This document shows, one piece after another, positions 11,062 through 22,077 of a stretch of DNA of 64,000 nt (the first letter of the stretch is position 1; each line of letters starts with the position of its first letter). A model generated the notes under the pieces. It was not told the DNA's origin, did no database searches, and saw nothing but the letters and a program-made list of their open reading frames with translations. The translations under genes and the position numbers were made by a program. This stretch comes from Notolepis coatsorum (lineage: Eukaryota; Chordata; Actinopteri; Aulopiformes; Paralepididae), in assembly GCA_963971535.1 (NCBI GenBank), contig OZ020599.1:100118368-100182367 (forward strand), given 5' to 3'.

Positions 11062-12190
11062 GGGGCTGGTTCTTCATTCTTTTCGCTCCTCTCTCACGCA
11101 TGGCGAAGAGGGGCCTGTTGGGGTGGTCTTTGACCTCCTCTGGTGACCCTGTGCTTCCCGTATCGCCGGGCCCGGTCCGAAGTAATGTTTCGTCGACCCG
11201 TAGGCCTGGGATAACCCTTTTTTAAAAACTGAAACACTTGTACTGCGGTGTAGCCAGTGTATACCCGCAGGTGTGTTTTGGAGTTTTTTCTTGAGGGGTT
11301 ATAGGAACAACCACCGCATTGGGTAACGACAAGGTGGTTGATTCCCTGGTGTGTTGGAGCAGTGTCAACTCCCGGGTTACCCGGTTGAGGGTGCCCCTGC
11401 ACGTTCATGACGTCTGCCAATCGTGTCAGCCTTCTCTGCCTCAACCCCTCTGGGTGGGTTTTTTTTAAATGGAGGCTTGGTCATGCAACAACGCCAGCAT
11501 ACGCCCCTTCCGCCGGGGGGGCTGTTCTCAGCTGACTCCTTTGGCGCCTGTCTCGTCCGCAGTGCTCCAGGCTCAGGTTACAGCATGTTGCCTGGTTTTC
11601 CCCGGTGCGCTGCCTGCTTCCGTTGGTTAACCTTTTTTGTGTGCTTACGGCCATGCTGACTGCCTGTTCTGCAGGGTCAGTGTGCCAGGCGGTGTGCTAT
11701 TGGGGGGAAAGGGCCCGCTCTTGGAGAAGAGGGGCCTTATCCGAATACGCTGGCGATGTGGGGGGCGGTGTCACTAAGTGACCGCCTGGTGGGGTCTTGA
11801 TGCCTGGCATCATAGACCTCTCCGGGCCCCCGTTTTCCAGGGGATCCAGTCCCTTCAGTGGGTCTGGGTCTTCCTTCGCGCTCCGCTGCTACGGCCTTGC
11901 CACGGGGTTGGGTTTGCCCTTGACCCCGTGATTCTGGGGGCAGTAACGAGGTTGTTCCCTCCGTTCGTTCCCGGGTGGCATGCGGGTTGTGCGTGTGTGT
12001 AGTCGTGGGGTCAGGCCATGGTCTGCTCACCCTGTGCGTTGAGTTGCTTGAGTGCCTCTTCGCACGGTCAGGTCCGTCGCCCTCCCGGGAACCTCCAATA
12101 GGGGGGGTGCCCTCCATTAGGGGGGGTCGGGGGGGCTCGGTCCTCCCTGATCTGATGGTTGTGGGGGGCCTTCAGCGGGGTGTATTTGTC
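11062..12190. other. Unclassified repeat-like region continued
   Basis: No gene recognised. It is G+T rich with several short open frames on both strands that carry no known motif. Like 8481-10942 it reads as decayed mobile-element sequence. Confidence 0.3.
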
Positions 12191-12196
12191 GGCCGA

Positions 12197-12552
12197 TGGC
12201 TCTCGCTCGGCCTCCCTTGTGCATGAGTGACGCCGAGCGAGAGCCACTACGATACAGAACGTTAGGTTATGACTATAACCAAGTTCTGTTAGTAGTGGTG
12301 ACGCTCGGCGTCCGACGCCGCTGCAGCCCTTGATCTCGCCTTGTGGTGAAAGCTTGGGAAGGAGGCGAGGGGGTGGCCCCACCCCTTCTTATATGGGTAA
12401 GCTGATAGAGGTGTGGTCAGACAAATATTGGGATATAAAGGTACATTGTGGTCTTTTATTCACTGCGCGTGCACGTGCGAGGACAGTGCATGAGTGACGC
12501 CGAGCGTCACCACTACTAACAGAACTTGGTTATAGTCATAACCTAACGTTAG
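12197..12552. repeat. Compound palindrome / inverted-repeat terminus
   Basis: A ~60-bp module containing GACGCCGAGCG, CACTACTAACAGAACTTGG and TTATAGTCATAACC occurs repeatedly. A near-perfect palindrome lies at about 12231-12312, centred on GGTTATGACTATAACC at 12265-12280. A further direct copy of one arm lies at 12489-12552, so it is inverted relative to 12259-12312. A small outer hairpin pairs 12197-12210 with 12231-12244. The arrangement of ends plus an internal complementary copy recalls DIRS-type retroelements. The CACTA words would also allow a CACTA-type DNA element. The class is unresolved. Confidence 0.7.
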
Positions 12553-12690
12553 TTGGAAAGAGAGGGAGAGTTGGAAAGGGCTAATCTAGTGGAGGAGTTG
12601 GAAAGGGCTAATCTAGTGGAGGAGTTGGAAAGGGCTAATCTAGTGGAGGAGTTGGAAAGGGCTAATCTAGAAGGAGAGTTGGAAGGAGTT
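12553..12690. repeat. 27-bp minisatellite
   Basis: About four near-identical units of AGTTGGAAAGGGCTAATCTA plus GTGGAGG, followed by diverged partial units. Related units reappear at 14220-14330. Confidence 0.9.
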
Positions 12691-13130
12691 AAAATGGAGG
12701 AGGGAGTTGCTGGCCAGCGTGAATAAAGGTGAAGGAAAAGTATTTTATGGCCGTGTGCACGGTGTGGCCATTTCCCAGTGACTCTGTCAGTTTTTCCAGT
12801 GGGGTTAAAACGACCGTGAACCCAGGTCACCTTGAAGTGGCGGAAGCTGCGAGGGAGCAGTAGAACCTCAGGGCCGAGGAGGATAGAGCAGGAGATGAAA
12901 GAACGCGAAGGAACGAATAAATGCTTCGTATCGAGTAATACAACCTGGATCTTTTATCTTCGCTAGGCTCCAGGCCGGTGTCGGCGGCTGAGATAAGTAC
13001 AGGAGGGCTCGCTTTTATTTATTGGTTGGGGATTGTTGTTAAACAGTGTAGTAGTGACCTCCTCGGTACGGCATTGTGGGGCTTCCAGTTCCTGCATGTG
13101 TCTAACAGACCCCTGGTGTGTGTGTGTGTG
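12691..13130. other. Intergenic or intronic sequence, no gene seen
   Basis: No exon or repeat family identified. AATAAA occurs near 12916 within a stretch that resembles an LTR tail, but no partner LTR is visible. Confidence 0.3.
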
Positions 13131-13135
13131 TGTGT

Positions 13136-13345
13136 ACCCCCTACCCTCTCCCACCAACCACCACCCCTCTATACCCCCTACCCTCTCCCACCACCACCCA
13201 CCCCTCTATACCCCCTACCCTCTCCCACCACCACCCCTCTATTCCCCCTACCCTCTCCCACCACCATCCCTCTAACTATACCCCCTACCCTCTCCCACCA
13301 CCACCCCTCTATACCCCCTACCCTCTCCCAACACCACCACCCCCT
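13136..13345. repeat. Pyrimidine-rich ~33-bp minisatellite
   Basis: About six units of CCCCCTACCCTCTCCCACCA followed by CCACCCCTCTATA. The open frames across it are products of the repeat. Confidence 0.9.
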
Positions 13346-13424
13346 CCAAGGGAATGTCTCTCCCAAATATCTGCTATGCCTTGCATGGTTTATTATATTA
13401 TCGGCCAGAAATGTTAATTCTGCA

Positions 13425-14097
<673 letters not shown>

Positions 14098-14455
14098 GGA
14101 AGGAGATTTAATGAGAGGCATCGTGAAGGGAGACACAGAAATCTTATCTTCTATCAAATCTATCATAAAAATGGTTGAATGGGGGGATTTGGACCCTCAG
14201 CTGTGATCAACAATGTATGGGTTTATCTAGTGGAGGAGTTGGAAAGGGTTTATCTAGTGGCAGAGTTCGGAAATGGCTAATCTAGGAGGAGACTTGGAAA
14301 GGGTTTATCTAGTGGAAGTGTTGGACAGAGCTCATCTATCCTGGGAAGGAGATTTAATGAGAGCATCATGGAAGGAAAACGCAGAAATCTATCTTTTATC
14401 AAATCGATCATACAAATGGTTGATTGGGAGACTTGACCCTCAGCGATGATCAACA
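14098..14455. repeat. Diverged ~110-bp direct repeat with minisatellite spacer
   Basis: The block starting AAGGAGATTTAATGAGAG occurs at about 14098-14215 and again at 14344-14455, an offset near 246 bp. Both contain ATCAAATC and GACCCTCAGC. Between them lie variant units of the minisatellite also found at 12553-12690. Confidence 0.85.
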
Positions 14456-14473
14456 ACGTATCTGCCCCGGTGT

Positions 14474-14622
14474 TCTGTGTATGTGTGTTGTGTGTTGTGT
14501 GTTGTGTGTGTACGTGTGGTGTGTGTGTGTTGTGTGTGTACGTGTGGTGTGTGTGTTGTGTGTGTATGTGTGGTGTGTGTGTGTATTGTGCGGTGTGTGT
14601 GTTGTGTGTATGTGTGTGCGAG
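14474..14622. repeat. GT-rich low-complexity tract
   Basis: Irregular (TG)n with TACG interruptions. Partial higher-order units of GTGTGTACGTGTGGTG are visible. Confidence 0.92.
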
Positions 14623-15185
14623 GCGGAGCTCCTCCTGGCTCCATCCTTGGGCCTTTCCTCTCTTCCTCTGAGGTCGTGGGGTCTGTTTGTCCCCCCAGAT
14701 AGGAGCTGCTCTCCAACACATGACCACATAAGGACCGGCAGCCCTGGCTCCTTTGTGTAAACACTCTCACAGCCGCTGAGGAATGGCTCTTTTGGTGCTG
14801 CGCGAAATACTGCAAACCTTCCCCCCCCCCTGCCAGCATTTGTACATCTACAAGTCACTCTCACATTCTTCTGTTTAACAATAATTCGGTTTCCAAAAGC
14901 ATTACCACTATTGTGTGTACTGTACACACACACGCACGCACACACGCGGTCTAAACGGTGAAGGCCATCACAACACGGAGTTTGTTTGAGTGTTTCTAAA
15001 CAGAGAGAGAGAGAGAGAGGAGGCAGAGCCCCGTGGCTTTCAGGAATAATAAGCTTTCAGAGCGGAGTCTCTCTCCGTCTCTTCTCACGGGCCAGAGAGC
15101 GACTGCTGCTATAATCTCCAAGAATTCAGGAGTGGATGAGATCAAAGCTAAAGCAGAAAGCGCAAGGAGATCATGCACCATCAAT

Positions 15186-15186
<1 letters not shown>

Positions 15187-15220
<34 letters not shown>

Positions 15221-15262
15221 TGACTGCACACACAGACACAGACACACACACACATACCCACA

Positions 15263-15346
<84 letters not shown>

Positions 15347-15354
15347 AACACACA
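15187..15354. repeat. (TC)n followed by (CA)n microsatellite
   Basis: TC tract at about 15187-15216, then a CA tract at about 15228-15354. A short GA tract lies upstream at 15003-15019. Confidence 0.97.
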
Positions 15355-15450
15355 TCTAGGCCTCATCCTCAATCAGGTGGTGATCTACTGTATGTCACAT
15401 GAAGGACTTTAAATGGCAAAGACGCATCTCCTGGTGGGATTAGAATGTAG

Positions 15451-16010
15451 AGATAAGATAAGATAAGATATTGCTTTATTGATCCCCTTCTTGGGGACAT
15501 TCTGGCATCATAGCAGCATGGGGGAGGGGGAGGGGAGGTACAGGTAGTAAAAAAGCAGTGTAAACAATATAACAAATCAATATAATTAACTCTGGACATG
15601 TGCATACTGTATGGGCAACAAGGTGCGAGATGAGCGTATGTATGCCCTCTCAGTTATATTTGCCCTACAATAAATATAGTTACAATATATAATCTAATAA
15701 TCCGATAATCTAAATCTAATCTAATGTATAATCTGAAAAAAATATATATGCTAAATATATGCAATATATAATCTAATAATATTGCTTTATTGATCCCCTT
15801 GTGGAAATGCTGGCGTCGTAGCAGCATGGGGGAGGGGAGGTACAGGTATGGGCAGGGTAATAGTAGAAAGACAATATACAATATAGACAATCAAATTCGA
15901 TCTGAATATAAAAATATGAGAAAAATAAACAGTGTAAACAATTTGCAGATGAGGGTCTGTGTGCCCTATTGGTTATATTATATGTTACAATAAATATAGG
16001 CAATAAAGAA
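15451..16010 (-). mobile_element. Two LINE 3'-end fragments in tandem
   Basis: Read on the - strand, each fragment ends in a GGGGATCAATAAAGCAATA type terminus. The first is followed by a TTATC repeat tail (15451-15470 on the + strand). The two fragments are 15451-15640 and about 15776-16010 and share GCAGCATGGGGGAGGGG. This terminus style is common to Rex1/CR1-like fish LINEs; the exact family was not determined. Confidence 0.65.
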
Positions 16011-16464
16011 TTTTAATCTGAATGTGTACTATGAGTGAAAGTAAAAGTAAACGGTATACACAACAAGGCTGCATGATATTATGTCATATGTTGTCGTCTG
16101 TGCAGTTTTTGGTGGATGCACTTAGTGGTCAGACATTCCTAATAGTTCTCGAGTAAATATGGTATTTCGGCGGTCAACATTTTTTTTTACTTGGGCTTGC
16201 CTGTATGCATTATGACAACACTGATCGACTGTAAGTCAAGATGTCCAGCACATCTCCCCTAGGATGGAACACAACAACTTAGTCCTAAACGAACCAATAC
16301 ACCTTCATTAATTGCAAGTTGCATTTTGTTTTTAGAAATCTTTAGATGAAGTAGAAAACACACTAATTTGACCTGCAGTAAAGGTTTTGAGTACTTTTGT
16401 CCACCACTAAGTATTGTTGAAAGCTGAATATGAATATGTCCAGGCAGCATACTGGACGTGTGTA
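16011..16464. other. No gene seen
   Basis: AT-rich sequence without recognisable exon or element boundaries. Confidence 0.3.
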
Positions 16465-16473
16465 AATACAGGG

Positions 16474-16951
16474 GCTAAGTGGCGCAGTGGGCAAGGCGCT
16501 CGCCACTAACGCAGGAGATGCTGGGTTCGAGCCCAGCTCTCGCCGTTGCTTCCGGCTTGGCTGGTCGTTCATACTAATACAATTGGCAGTATTAGGGGGT
16601 GGGAAAGCCGGTGGGTGGGGATCGGACGTTGTGGACAGCGACTCCTACAGGTCGGTTGGTGCGCCTGTACAGCAGAATCAGGAAGTATCGGGGGCAGCGT
16701 GAGCCTCCCACGCGTTACTCCTCGCCACTGAGAGATCGAGCTGCGCAGGTGAAAAGATGCGACGGCTGCCTCCTCGTGTACCGGAGGGGATACGTGATGC
16801 AAGGCATCGTCCACATTGCAGCCGACCAGTGGGAGGCATGGTCTAACAACGTTCGAGACAGGGGAGGGTAGAATTGGATAATACGAAATTGGGATGGGAG
16901 AAAAATAGAAAATGGGGAAAAAAAGTAGATCAAAAAAAAAAAAAAAGAAAA
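16474..16951 (+). mobile_element. tRNA-derived SINE, family A copy 1
   Basis: The head is tRNA-like, with an A box near TGGCGCAGTGGGC and a B box GGTTCGAGCCC. A ~330-bp body follows, containing CGACTCCTACAGGTCGGT and CAGGTGAAAAGATGCGAC. The 3' part reads GGGATGGGAGAAAAATAGAA and ends in an A tail. It is flanked by the 9-bp target-site duplication AATACAGGG at 16465-16473 and 16952-16960. The four other copies are at 20967, 28423, 52862 and 54558. Confidence 0.9.
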
Positions 16952-16999
16952 GAATACAGGGCAACTGGCTGAAATAATGCCCACAGCCCTTCTGTCTCA

Positions 17000-17206
17000 A
17001 TGACAGTAAACTCCCGAGGGGGGTTTGGAAGCCGTGCGGATCCAAGTCGTCACAGTCAGAGTCCTGCCGGCCCAAGACGGTCTCATATCTGTGGTCTATC
17101 CCCCGAGATGATTCCTCAGACACTGTCACGCGGCACCCGGGGACTGATGAGGGGAAACTCTGCCTCTCTCTGCGGCATGGTGCCGTCTCCGCGCTGAAGA
17201 AGTCAT
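17000..17206 (+). other. Unexplained exon-like open segment
   Basis: An AG acceptor-like CAATGACAG precedes an open frame containing SDTVTRHPGTDEGK and ending SALKK. The last ~55 bp, from GGAAACTCTGCCTCT to GCTGAAGAAG, recur at 19677-19731. There the AAG is followed directly by GTATTT, a donor-like sequence. No protein family was recognised and the opposite strand is also open. It could be an upstream exon of the + strand gene split by insertion, or repeat sequence. Confidence 0.25.
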
Positions 17207-17218
17207 AGATATACAGAT

Positions 17219-17340
17219 GCAGCTCAATAAATTAGAATATTGTGGAAAAGTTCATTTATTTCAGTAATTAAATTCAAAAAGCGAAACTATCATAGATTAT
17301 TATATTCATTACACACAAAGTGAAATATTTCATGCCATGT
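17219..17340. mobile_element. Fragment of a dispersed DNA repeat
   Basis: The words CAGCTCAATAAATTAGAATA and GGAAAAGTTCATTTATTTC resemble a dispersed repeat that I recall as common in fish genomes. The class was not determined and no target-site duplication was found. Confidence 0.45.
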
Positions 17341-17369
17341 ACATTGGAGGTGGTTGGGTGGGTGGGGTG

Positions 17370-19630
17370 GGGGGTCTCCAGCATAGTTCACCAGTGGCCA
17401 TCTTGTCACAGGCAGCACGCCCACTCATAACATGAATGTCTATGGTGCATGTACTATTGAAATAACGGTAGCTTGCAAAATGTTCAACCGATTTACAAAT
17501 GGTTTGGTTTATTACAAACGGTTTGGTTTATTACAAACGTTATTAACGTGGCTATGATTCAGGATGCTTGGACATGTTGAAATTATTTTCATATGAAAGT
17601 CCATTATAAGTATGCAGTATGATAACTACATCTCTGACGTTTATAACAAACCAAACAGTTTGAAAATCGGTTGAACATTTTGCAAGCTATGTGTAGCAGG
17701 GTGGATTATCCCTGCTTCGTGGGAACGGTTGCTGGCAGTCACAAGGTAGCTGGACACAGTAGAGCTCCGTCTGACTGCACCCTCGTCTTTGGGCCTGGAG
17801 TGTCAACCTGGGACCCGGTAGTGGGAGTGAATGGGGAGTGAATGGTACTCTGGTCCTCCTAGCCTCTCCGGGGCGGTCAGCAGTACTCCCCAACTCGCTC
17901 TCACTTCCCTGATTACCTCCTTGGGCCCTCCCACACCTAGTGACTGATATGCCTAAATAGATTCGTCCCTCCCGCAAGCAGTACCCTCCCTTGATGACCA
18001 CTAGAAACCTTACAATGAAAAGGGGAGAGTTGGGTAGGAAGGGGTTAATTGTATTAACGTTACCCACACCAAAAGAGTTGTTAAACGGCTCATGAATGGA
18101 CACGCACACAGAACTCCCATCTAATTCTTTAATGCTAATTGTACTGGTTAATTACAATGATTTAATGAGAGTGATCAAACGGACCGAAGTCCCACTATAG
18201 TTCCGTTCGTAACTCAATACCTCATAAACACGTATATTATACACCCACCTCTGGGTTAGTATCAGGGATAATATACCTCAATGTGTTTGACTCATCGCCC
18301 ACGTCTGGGTCAGCACCCTGTATAATACCTCTGACAGGCTTTAATTATACGGCAAGGCTTTATTTATAATGCACCAGGTCTGTAACCTCCCCACAGGGAA
18401 AGGGTTAATTAGATGGGAAAATATTATTAAAGAACAAACACGTTATCACACTTAAAAGGAAACCAAAAATGTGGGCCCACTGTACCAGAACAAAAGTCCT
18501 ATGCTAATGCCGGCATGTAATGTTTGGGGTACCCCTCTATGAACTATAGTTAGCAACCATTAGCTTCGCCCGCAGGCTGCACCACACTGTGTACTGTGTA
18601 ATAGCTCCGGAGCATTGATGCTCAATTGTACTCAACCCAAAATGGCGGCCGCGCCGCACCACCACCGTCCGGGTGGCAAGATGGCGTCGAACGCTCTCGT
18701 CGCAGGTGCTAGCAAGCGGGGCTGGAGCAGGGGCAGTAGTGAGCTGAGAGCGTATGCTGGGTGTTGGCGACCTCTGCCGGTCGGGACGATCTCCCGTGTT
18801 GGCCTGAAGTCAGCCGGTGCAGAACGGTTGTAGACAGCCGGAGCAGACTCGACGGCGCGCATCCATAAGCTTGCCCTCACTCACACTGAAGCTACACTCT
18901 GGGTCCCAAACAGCCCACCTGCTACACGATTATACTGTGGCGCAACGTGGTTGACTATACCACCGGTCGTCTTCAGCGCCTCACGCTAGGGTTGCACTGG
19001 AGTCGATATAGCCGTTAGCCGCATGCTAATTATACGTCACACTGCTACTGTAACCCGATAACTATGGACGTCAGTCCTGTGGCTCAGTCTCTCTTACTCA
19101 CGCACTATCACGGATACTCCTATGATAACCCGTCGCTCGCTCCAGCGGGGCTCTCTGGGGGTTCTTTAACGGGGCTATTCCAAAGCACCTCCCGTTGCAG
19201 CTGCGACCGTTCACAGCAACATCCCAAGCAGAAGAGGACTCGTCTCCCCTCTCCCGCCTCTGTTTATTTCCTTCCCATCTCTCTCGGACACTCTCTGCCT
19301 GCCACCGCCCCCTGCTGGTACCGCCTGCTAGTCACACAGGGAAAAGGATGATGAATATGGTCCAGAGATACTGCGTATAATCCATATTCCAGCCGATAGA
19401 AGAAAGAGACACCCGCGTCATTGTTCGTGAGAATATCAATGGAAACTAGTCAACATGTCTTTGTGCACAAAGGGGAGATAAAAGGCAAGTCAGCACATCT
19501 GAATAATAGGCATATTTTCAGGTTGCTACATATGGTTATTTCAATAGTACGTGCACCATAGACATTCATGTTATGAGTGGGCGTGCTGCCTGTGGCAAGA
19601 TGGCCGCCATGTGGCAACATCGGTCTCCAT
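17370..19630. mobile_element. Fold-back (palindromic) element interrupted by an LTR insertion
   Basis: The left arm (17395-17510) is the reverse complement of two right-arm pieces, 17645-17691 and 19535-19612. Shared words include AGCTTGCAAAATGTTCAACCG and CCATAGACATTCATGTTATG, read inverted on the other arm. Joining the right-arm pieces and keeping one TATG restores continuous pairing with the left arm. The pieces were therefore one arm before the insertion at 17692-19530. Outer ends are uncertain. Confidence 0.8.
17692..19530. mobile_element. Probable solo LTR, ~1.84 kb
   Basis: It begins TGTAGCAGG and ends TTGCTACA, a TG...CA boundary with a 7-bp inverted repeat. It is flanked by the 4-bp duplication TATG (17688-17691 and 19531-19534). 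The interrupted fold-back arm gives an independent empty-site check. An inner CCTGCTACA at 18918-18926 could mark the end of a shorter 1.24-kb LTR, with remnant internal sequence after it. No retroviral protein is recognisable inside, so a solo LTR or heavily deleted element is likely. Confidence 0.65.
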
Positions 19631-19676
19631 TGGCCAGCAGCATGAGCCAGTCATCTAGCCTTTATATATGTCTATG

Positions 19677-19731
19677 GGAAACTCTGCCTCTCTCTGCGGC
19701 ATGGTGCCATCTCCGCGCTGAAGAAGGTATT
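19677..19731. repeat. 55-bp direct repeat of 17152-17206
   Basis: It differs from 17152-17206 at only about one position. The two copies bracket the fold-back element plus LTR block, about 2.5 kb apart. This is far longer than a normal transposon target-site duplication. Confidence 0.85.
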
Positions 19732-19734
19732 TTG

Positions 19735-20116
19735 ATTAACGGGAGGGAGGGGGGCGTATACCGGAGAGGTTTGACCTGCATGGCCCTTGTCAACGCGGCG
19801 TTTGGGGTGATTTATATCACACACTCGTGCATGTGGTTCCGTCCCCTTGGGAGATAAGCCAGTCCGAACCGCAATGCAATATATGTCACTTAGAAGTTAT
19901 TGCTTGTTTTTTTTTGGCTCTCTGTTCTCTCCTCGCAGATAATACTTCACCGTCAAGTCTCGGCTCGATGCAATAGCGCAAATTAAATGTTCTAGACACA
20001 CAGCCGGTACATTTTAACATAATGTGATTCCCATACACAAGCTGTTAACTGATTTGTTTGTGACATCACTGGATAATATGATTTACTTTTTTCCCCTCTT
20101 CTCCCTTCCTTTTCAG
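19735..20116. other. Intron-like sequence before the microexon
   Basis: No gene recognised. A strong pyrimidine tract (about 20088-20114) leads into the CAG acceptor of the microexon. Confidence 0.45.
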
Positions 20117-20133
20117 CACGACAGAGTGTCACG
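20117..20133 (+). CDS. ppp1r12b: ppp1r12b microexon, 17 nt
   Basis: CACGACAGAGTGTCACG is bounded by a long pyrimidine tract with CAG acceptor and by the donor GTGAGT. Spliced to 20304 it reads HDRVS-R-LDSSGG in frame. This aligns with the VSRYDSS region that precedes the C-terminal coiled coil in MYPT proteins, as recalled. The exon is far below usual size and would be missed by ordinary gene finders. The preceding exon was not identified in the window, so its 5' phase (taken as 0) is inferred. Confidence 0.62.
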
Positions 20134-20303
20134 GTGAGTGTTGTTGCCGCCCTCTGCCCACTTTAGATAAGGGCGTACTTTTCCAATATCTTAGATAAAC
20201 ATCTTATCTTAAATGCAGATGTAAACCAATACATGGTGAAATGAACACGATGACATGGAATGGATTTTATGAATGAAACACGAGACGTTTTCCATCATCA
20301 CAG

Positions 20304-20436
20304 GTTGGACTCCAGCGGCGGGGACAGCACGACGGACAAACCACTGGGCCGTACCAGCTCCTACACGCGGAGGGAGACCCGACTAGCTGCGTTGAATAAG
20401 CAGGAGGACGACACCATCCCTAAGGACTACAAGAAG
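20304..20436 (+). CDS. ppp1r12b: ppp1r12b exon: Ser/Thr-rich linker before the coiled coil
   Basis: This 133-nt exon has a CAG acceptor and a GTAAAG donor. It completes an Arg codon with the microexon, then encodes LDSSGGDSTTDKPLGRTSSY and onward to DTIPKDYKK. The LGRTSSY motif matches the LGRSASY segment of MYPT proteins, and the exon ends phase 0 after KK, as in MYPT1 (family comparison from memory). The protein is the targeting subunit of myosin light-chain phosphatase. It binds the PP1 catalytic subunit with N-terminal ankyrin repeats encoded outside this window, and directs it to myosin. This linker is a basic, phosphosite-rich stretch. The paralogues ppp1r12a and ppp1r12c cannot be excluded from this exon alone. 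Confidence 0.85.
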
Positions 20437-20689
20437 GTAAAGCAGTACGGTAACTCTCAGTTCACCTCTCCAAATTCAGCTTATGGGGCAATTCAGCAAG
20501 TATTCACTTATAGTCTTTATTTTCTTAAATCGCTATGAACGCAGATGGCTAATTCTATGTAACTGTGAGTTTGTCATTTCAAGTATTCTAACTGTTTAGT
20601 TTACCTGGCTTCTTGAAGTGGCATTTCTATAACAAAGTTTTAACATTGAAGTGAATGGGCAACCATACCGACCAACCATACGTGAGTCA

Positions 20690-20940
20690 CAACAGTGGCT
20701 CAGGAGGTAGAGCAGTCGTCTGGTAATCTGAAGGTTCCCGGTTCGATTCCCGCTCCTCCTGGGCAGCGCATCGAAGTGTCCTTGAGCAAGACACTTAACC
20801 CCTAATTGCTCCTGATGAGCAGATTGGCACCTTGCATGGTCGCCTCCGCATTCGGTGTGAGTGAATGGGTCAAATGTGAGGAACAAATTGTAAAGCACTT
20901 TGGATAAAAGCTGCTATATAAATGCACCATTTACCATTTA
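20690..20940 (+). mobile_element. tRNA-derived SINE, family B
   Basis: Head GTGGCTCAGGAGGTAGAGCA and B box GGTTCGATTCC are tRNA-like. The body contains CTTGAGCAAGACACTTAACC, and the 3' end reads AAAGCACTTTGGATAAAAGC followed by ATTTACC units. A related, chimeric copy lies at 50575-50860. Short direct repeats of AACATTGAAGTGAA lie on both sides but not immediately at the ends. Confidence 0.82.
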
Positions 20941-20966
20941 TAGCAAAGTTTTAACATTGAAGTGAA

Positions 20967-21441
20967 GGGAGGGCGGCCGGGTAGCACAGCGGACTAAGCG
21001 TCTGTCTACCACCGCAGAGACACTGGTATCGAATCCGGCTGTCAGCGGTGCCTCCGGCTTGGCCGGCCGTCATACTGACACAATTGCCGGTGTCAGCGGG
21101 AGGGAAGCCGGTGGGTGGTAATCTGGTCGTTGTAAACAGCGACTCCTACAGGTCGGTCAGGGCGCCTGCACAGCGAGGGAGGTAAATGGTGAAGGTAGTG
21201 TGACCTCCCACGCGTTACACTTCACCAATGAGAGTCCTCGCTGTCAGGTGAAAAGAGGCTGCTGGCTGTCTCCTATGTATCGGAAGAAGCATGTGATAGA
21301 CTTCAGGGCTCCCTAGACCGACCAGTGGGGGGCACATGCGCGCAACAACCAGGAAGGGGAGGGGGGAATTGGCATAACAACTCAATTGGGATGGGAGGAA
21401 AATACAGAAAAACAGGAGGAGAAAAAGTGGATAAAAAAAAA
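20967..21441 (+). mobile_element. tRNA-derived SINE, family A copy 2
   Basis: Head GCCGGGTAGCACAGCGGACT and a weaker B box GTATCGAATCC. The body and tail are as in the 16474 copy, with an A tail. The 14-bp duplication AACATTGAAGTGAA flanks it at 20953-20966 and 21442-21455. Confidence 0.88.
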
Positions 21442-21499
21442 AACATTGAAGTGAACGGGCAACCATACCCCTCATTGCCTCATCATCATTGCAGTGGCA

Positions 21500-22034
21500 A
21501 GTTGTTCTGCCCCCACAGACTCTGAACTAAGACACCCCCCCCCCCCCCCCCGCGGACACACACACACAGCTTTCCCCCCTCTCTCTTACTCTGCCCCCAC
21601 AGACTCTGACTAAGAACCCCCCCCCCACTGACACACACACACCATGACACAGACACACACTGCCACTTTATTAACTCACTGCCACTTTACTGCCATTATT
21701 CTATTGTACTGCCATTATTTATATTTACTATATATGTACCACTGCTGCTAGAAGATTTGCACTTCTTTGATTTGCGTTCTCTTTTACCTCTATATTTATG
21801 TCACTCATTCATTTCATTTTAGCTACTGTTTATATATAGTCCTGTATATTGTGTGTGTACATTGTGTCCTATATGTTACTTTATGTTTATAGTGTCCTAT
21901 ATGTTACTTACTTTATGTTTATATTATATCTTTTTATATACACTGTGGGAAGGGGGGAACGCAATACAAATTTTCTGTATGTCTTGCACATTATAAGAAA
22001 TGACAATAAAGTTGACTTTGACTTTGACTTTGAA
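21500..22034 (+). mobile_element. LINE 3' end with (TTGAC)n tail
   Basis: The block starts with duplicated CTGCCCCCACAGACTCTGA units and C-runs (about 21537-21625). It ends in GACAATAAAGTTGACTTTGA, a 3' terminus with a short pentamer repeat, as in CR1/L2/Rex1-like fish LINEs. No intact reverse-transcriptase frame remains. Confidence 0.6.
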
Positions 22035-22077
22035 GTTGACCAATAATGGCAGCAGAGTAAATAAGTGAAGTTAAGTT

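Noticed and set aside
14277-14945. 222-codon - strand frame rich in His and Thr
   Set aside because: Driven by the GT/CA tract; no family similarity.
16569-17129. 186-codon - strand frame
   Set aside because: Mostly the antisense of a SINE and its poly(A) tail (Phe-rich). Only the part beyond 17000 is unexplained and it is discussed separately.
18615-18880. Open frames with ATGGCGGCC-like start, possible CpG promoter and gene
   Set aside because: The segment lies inside the probable LTR (17692-19530), has no splice or domain support, and both strands are open.
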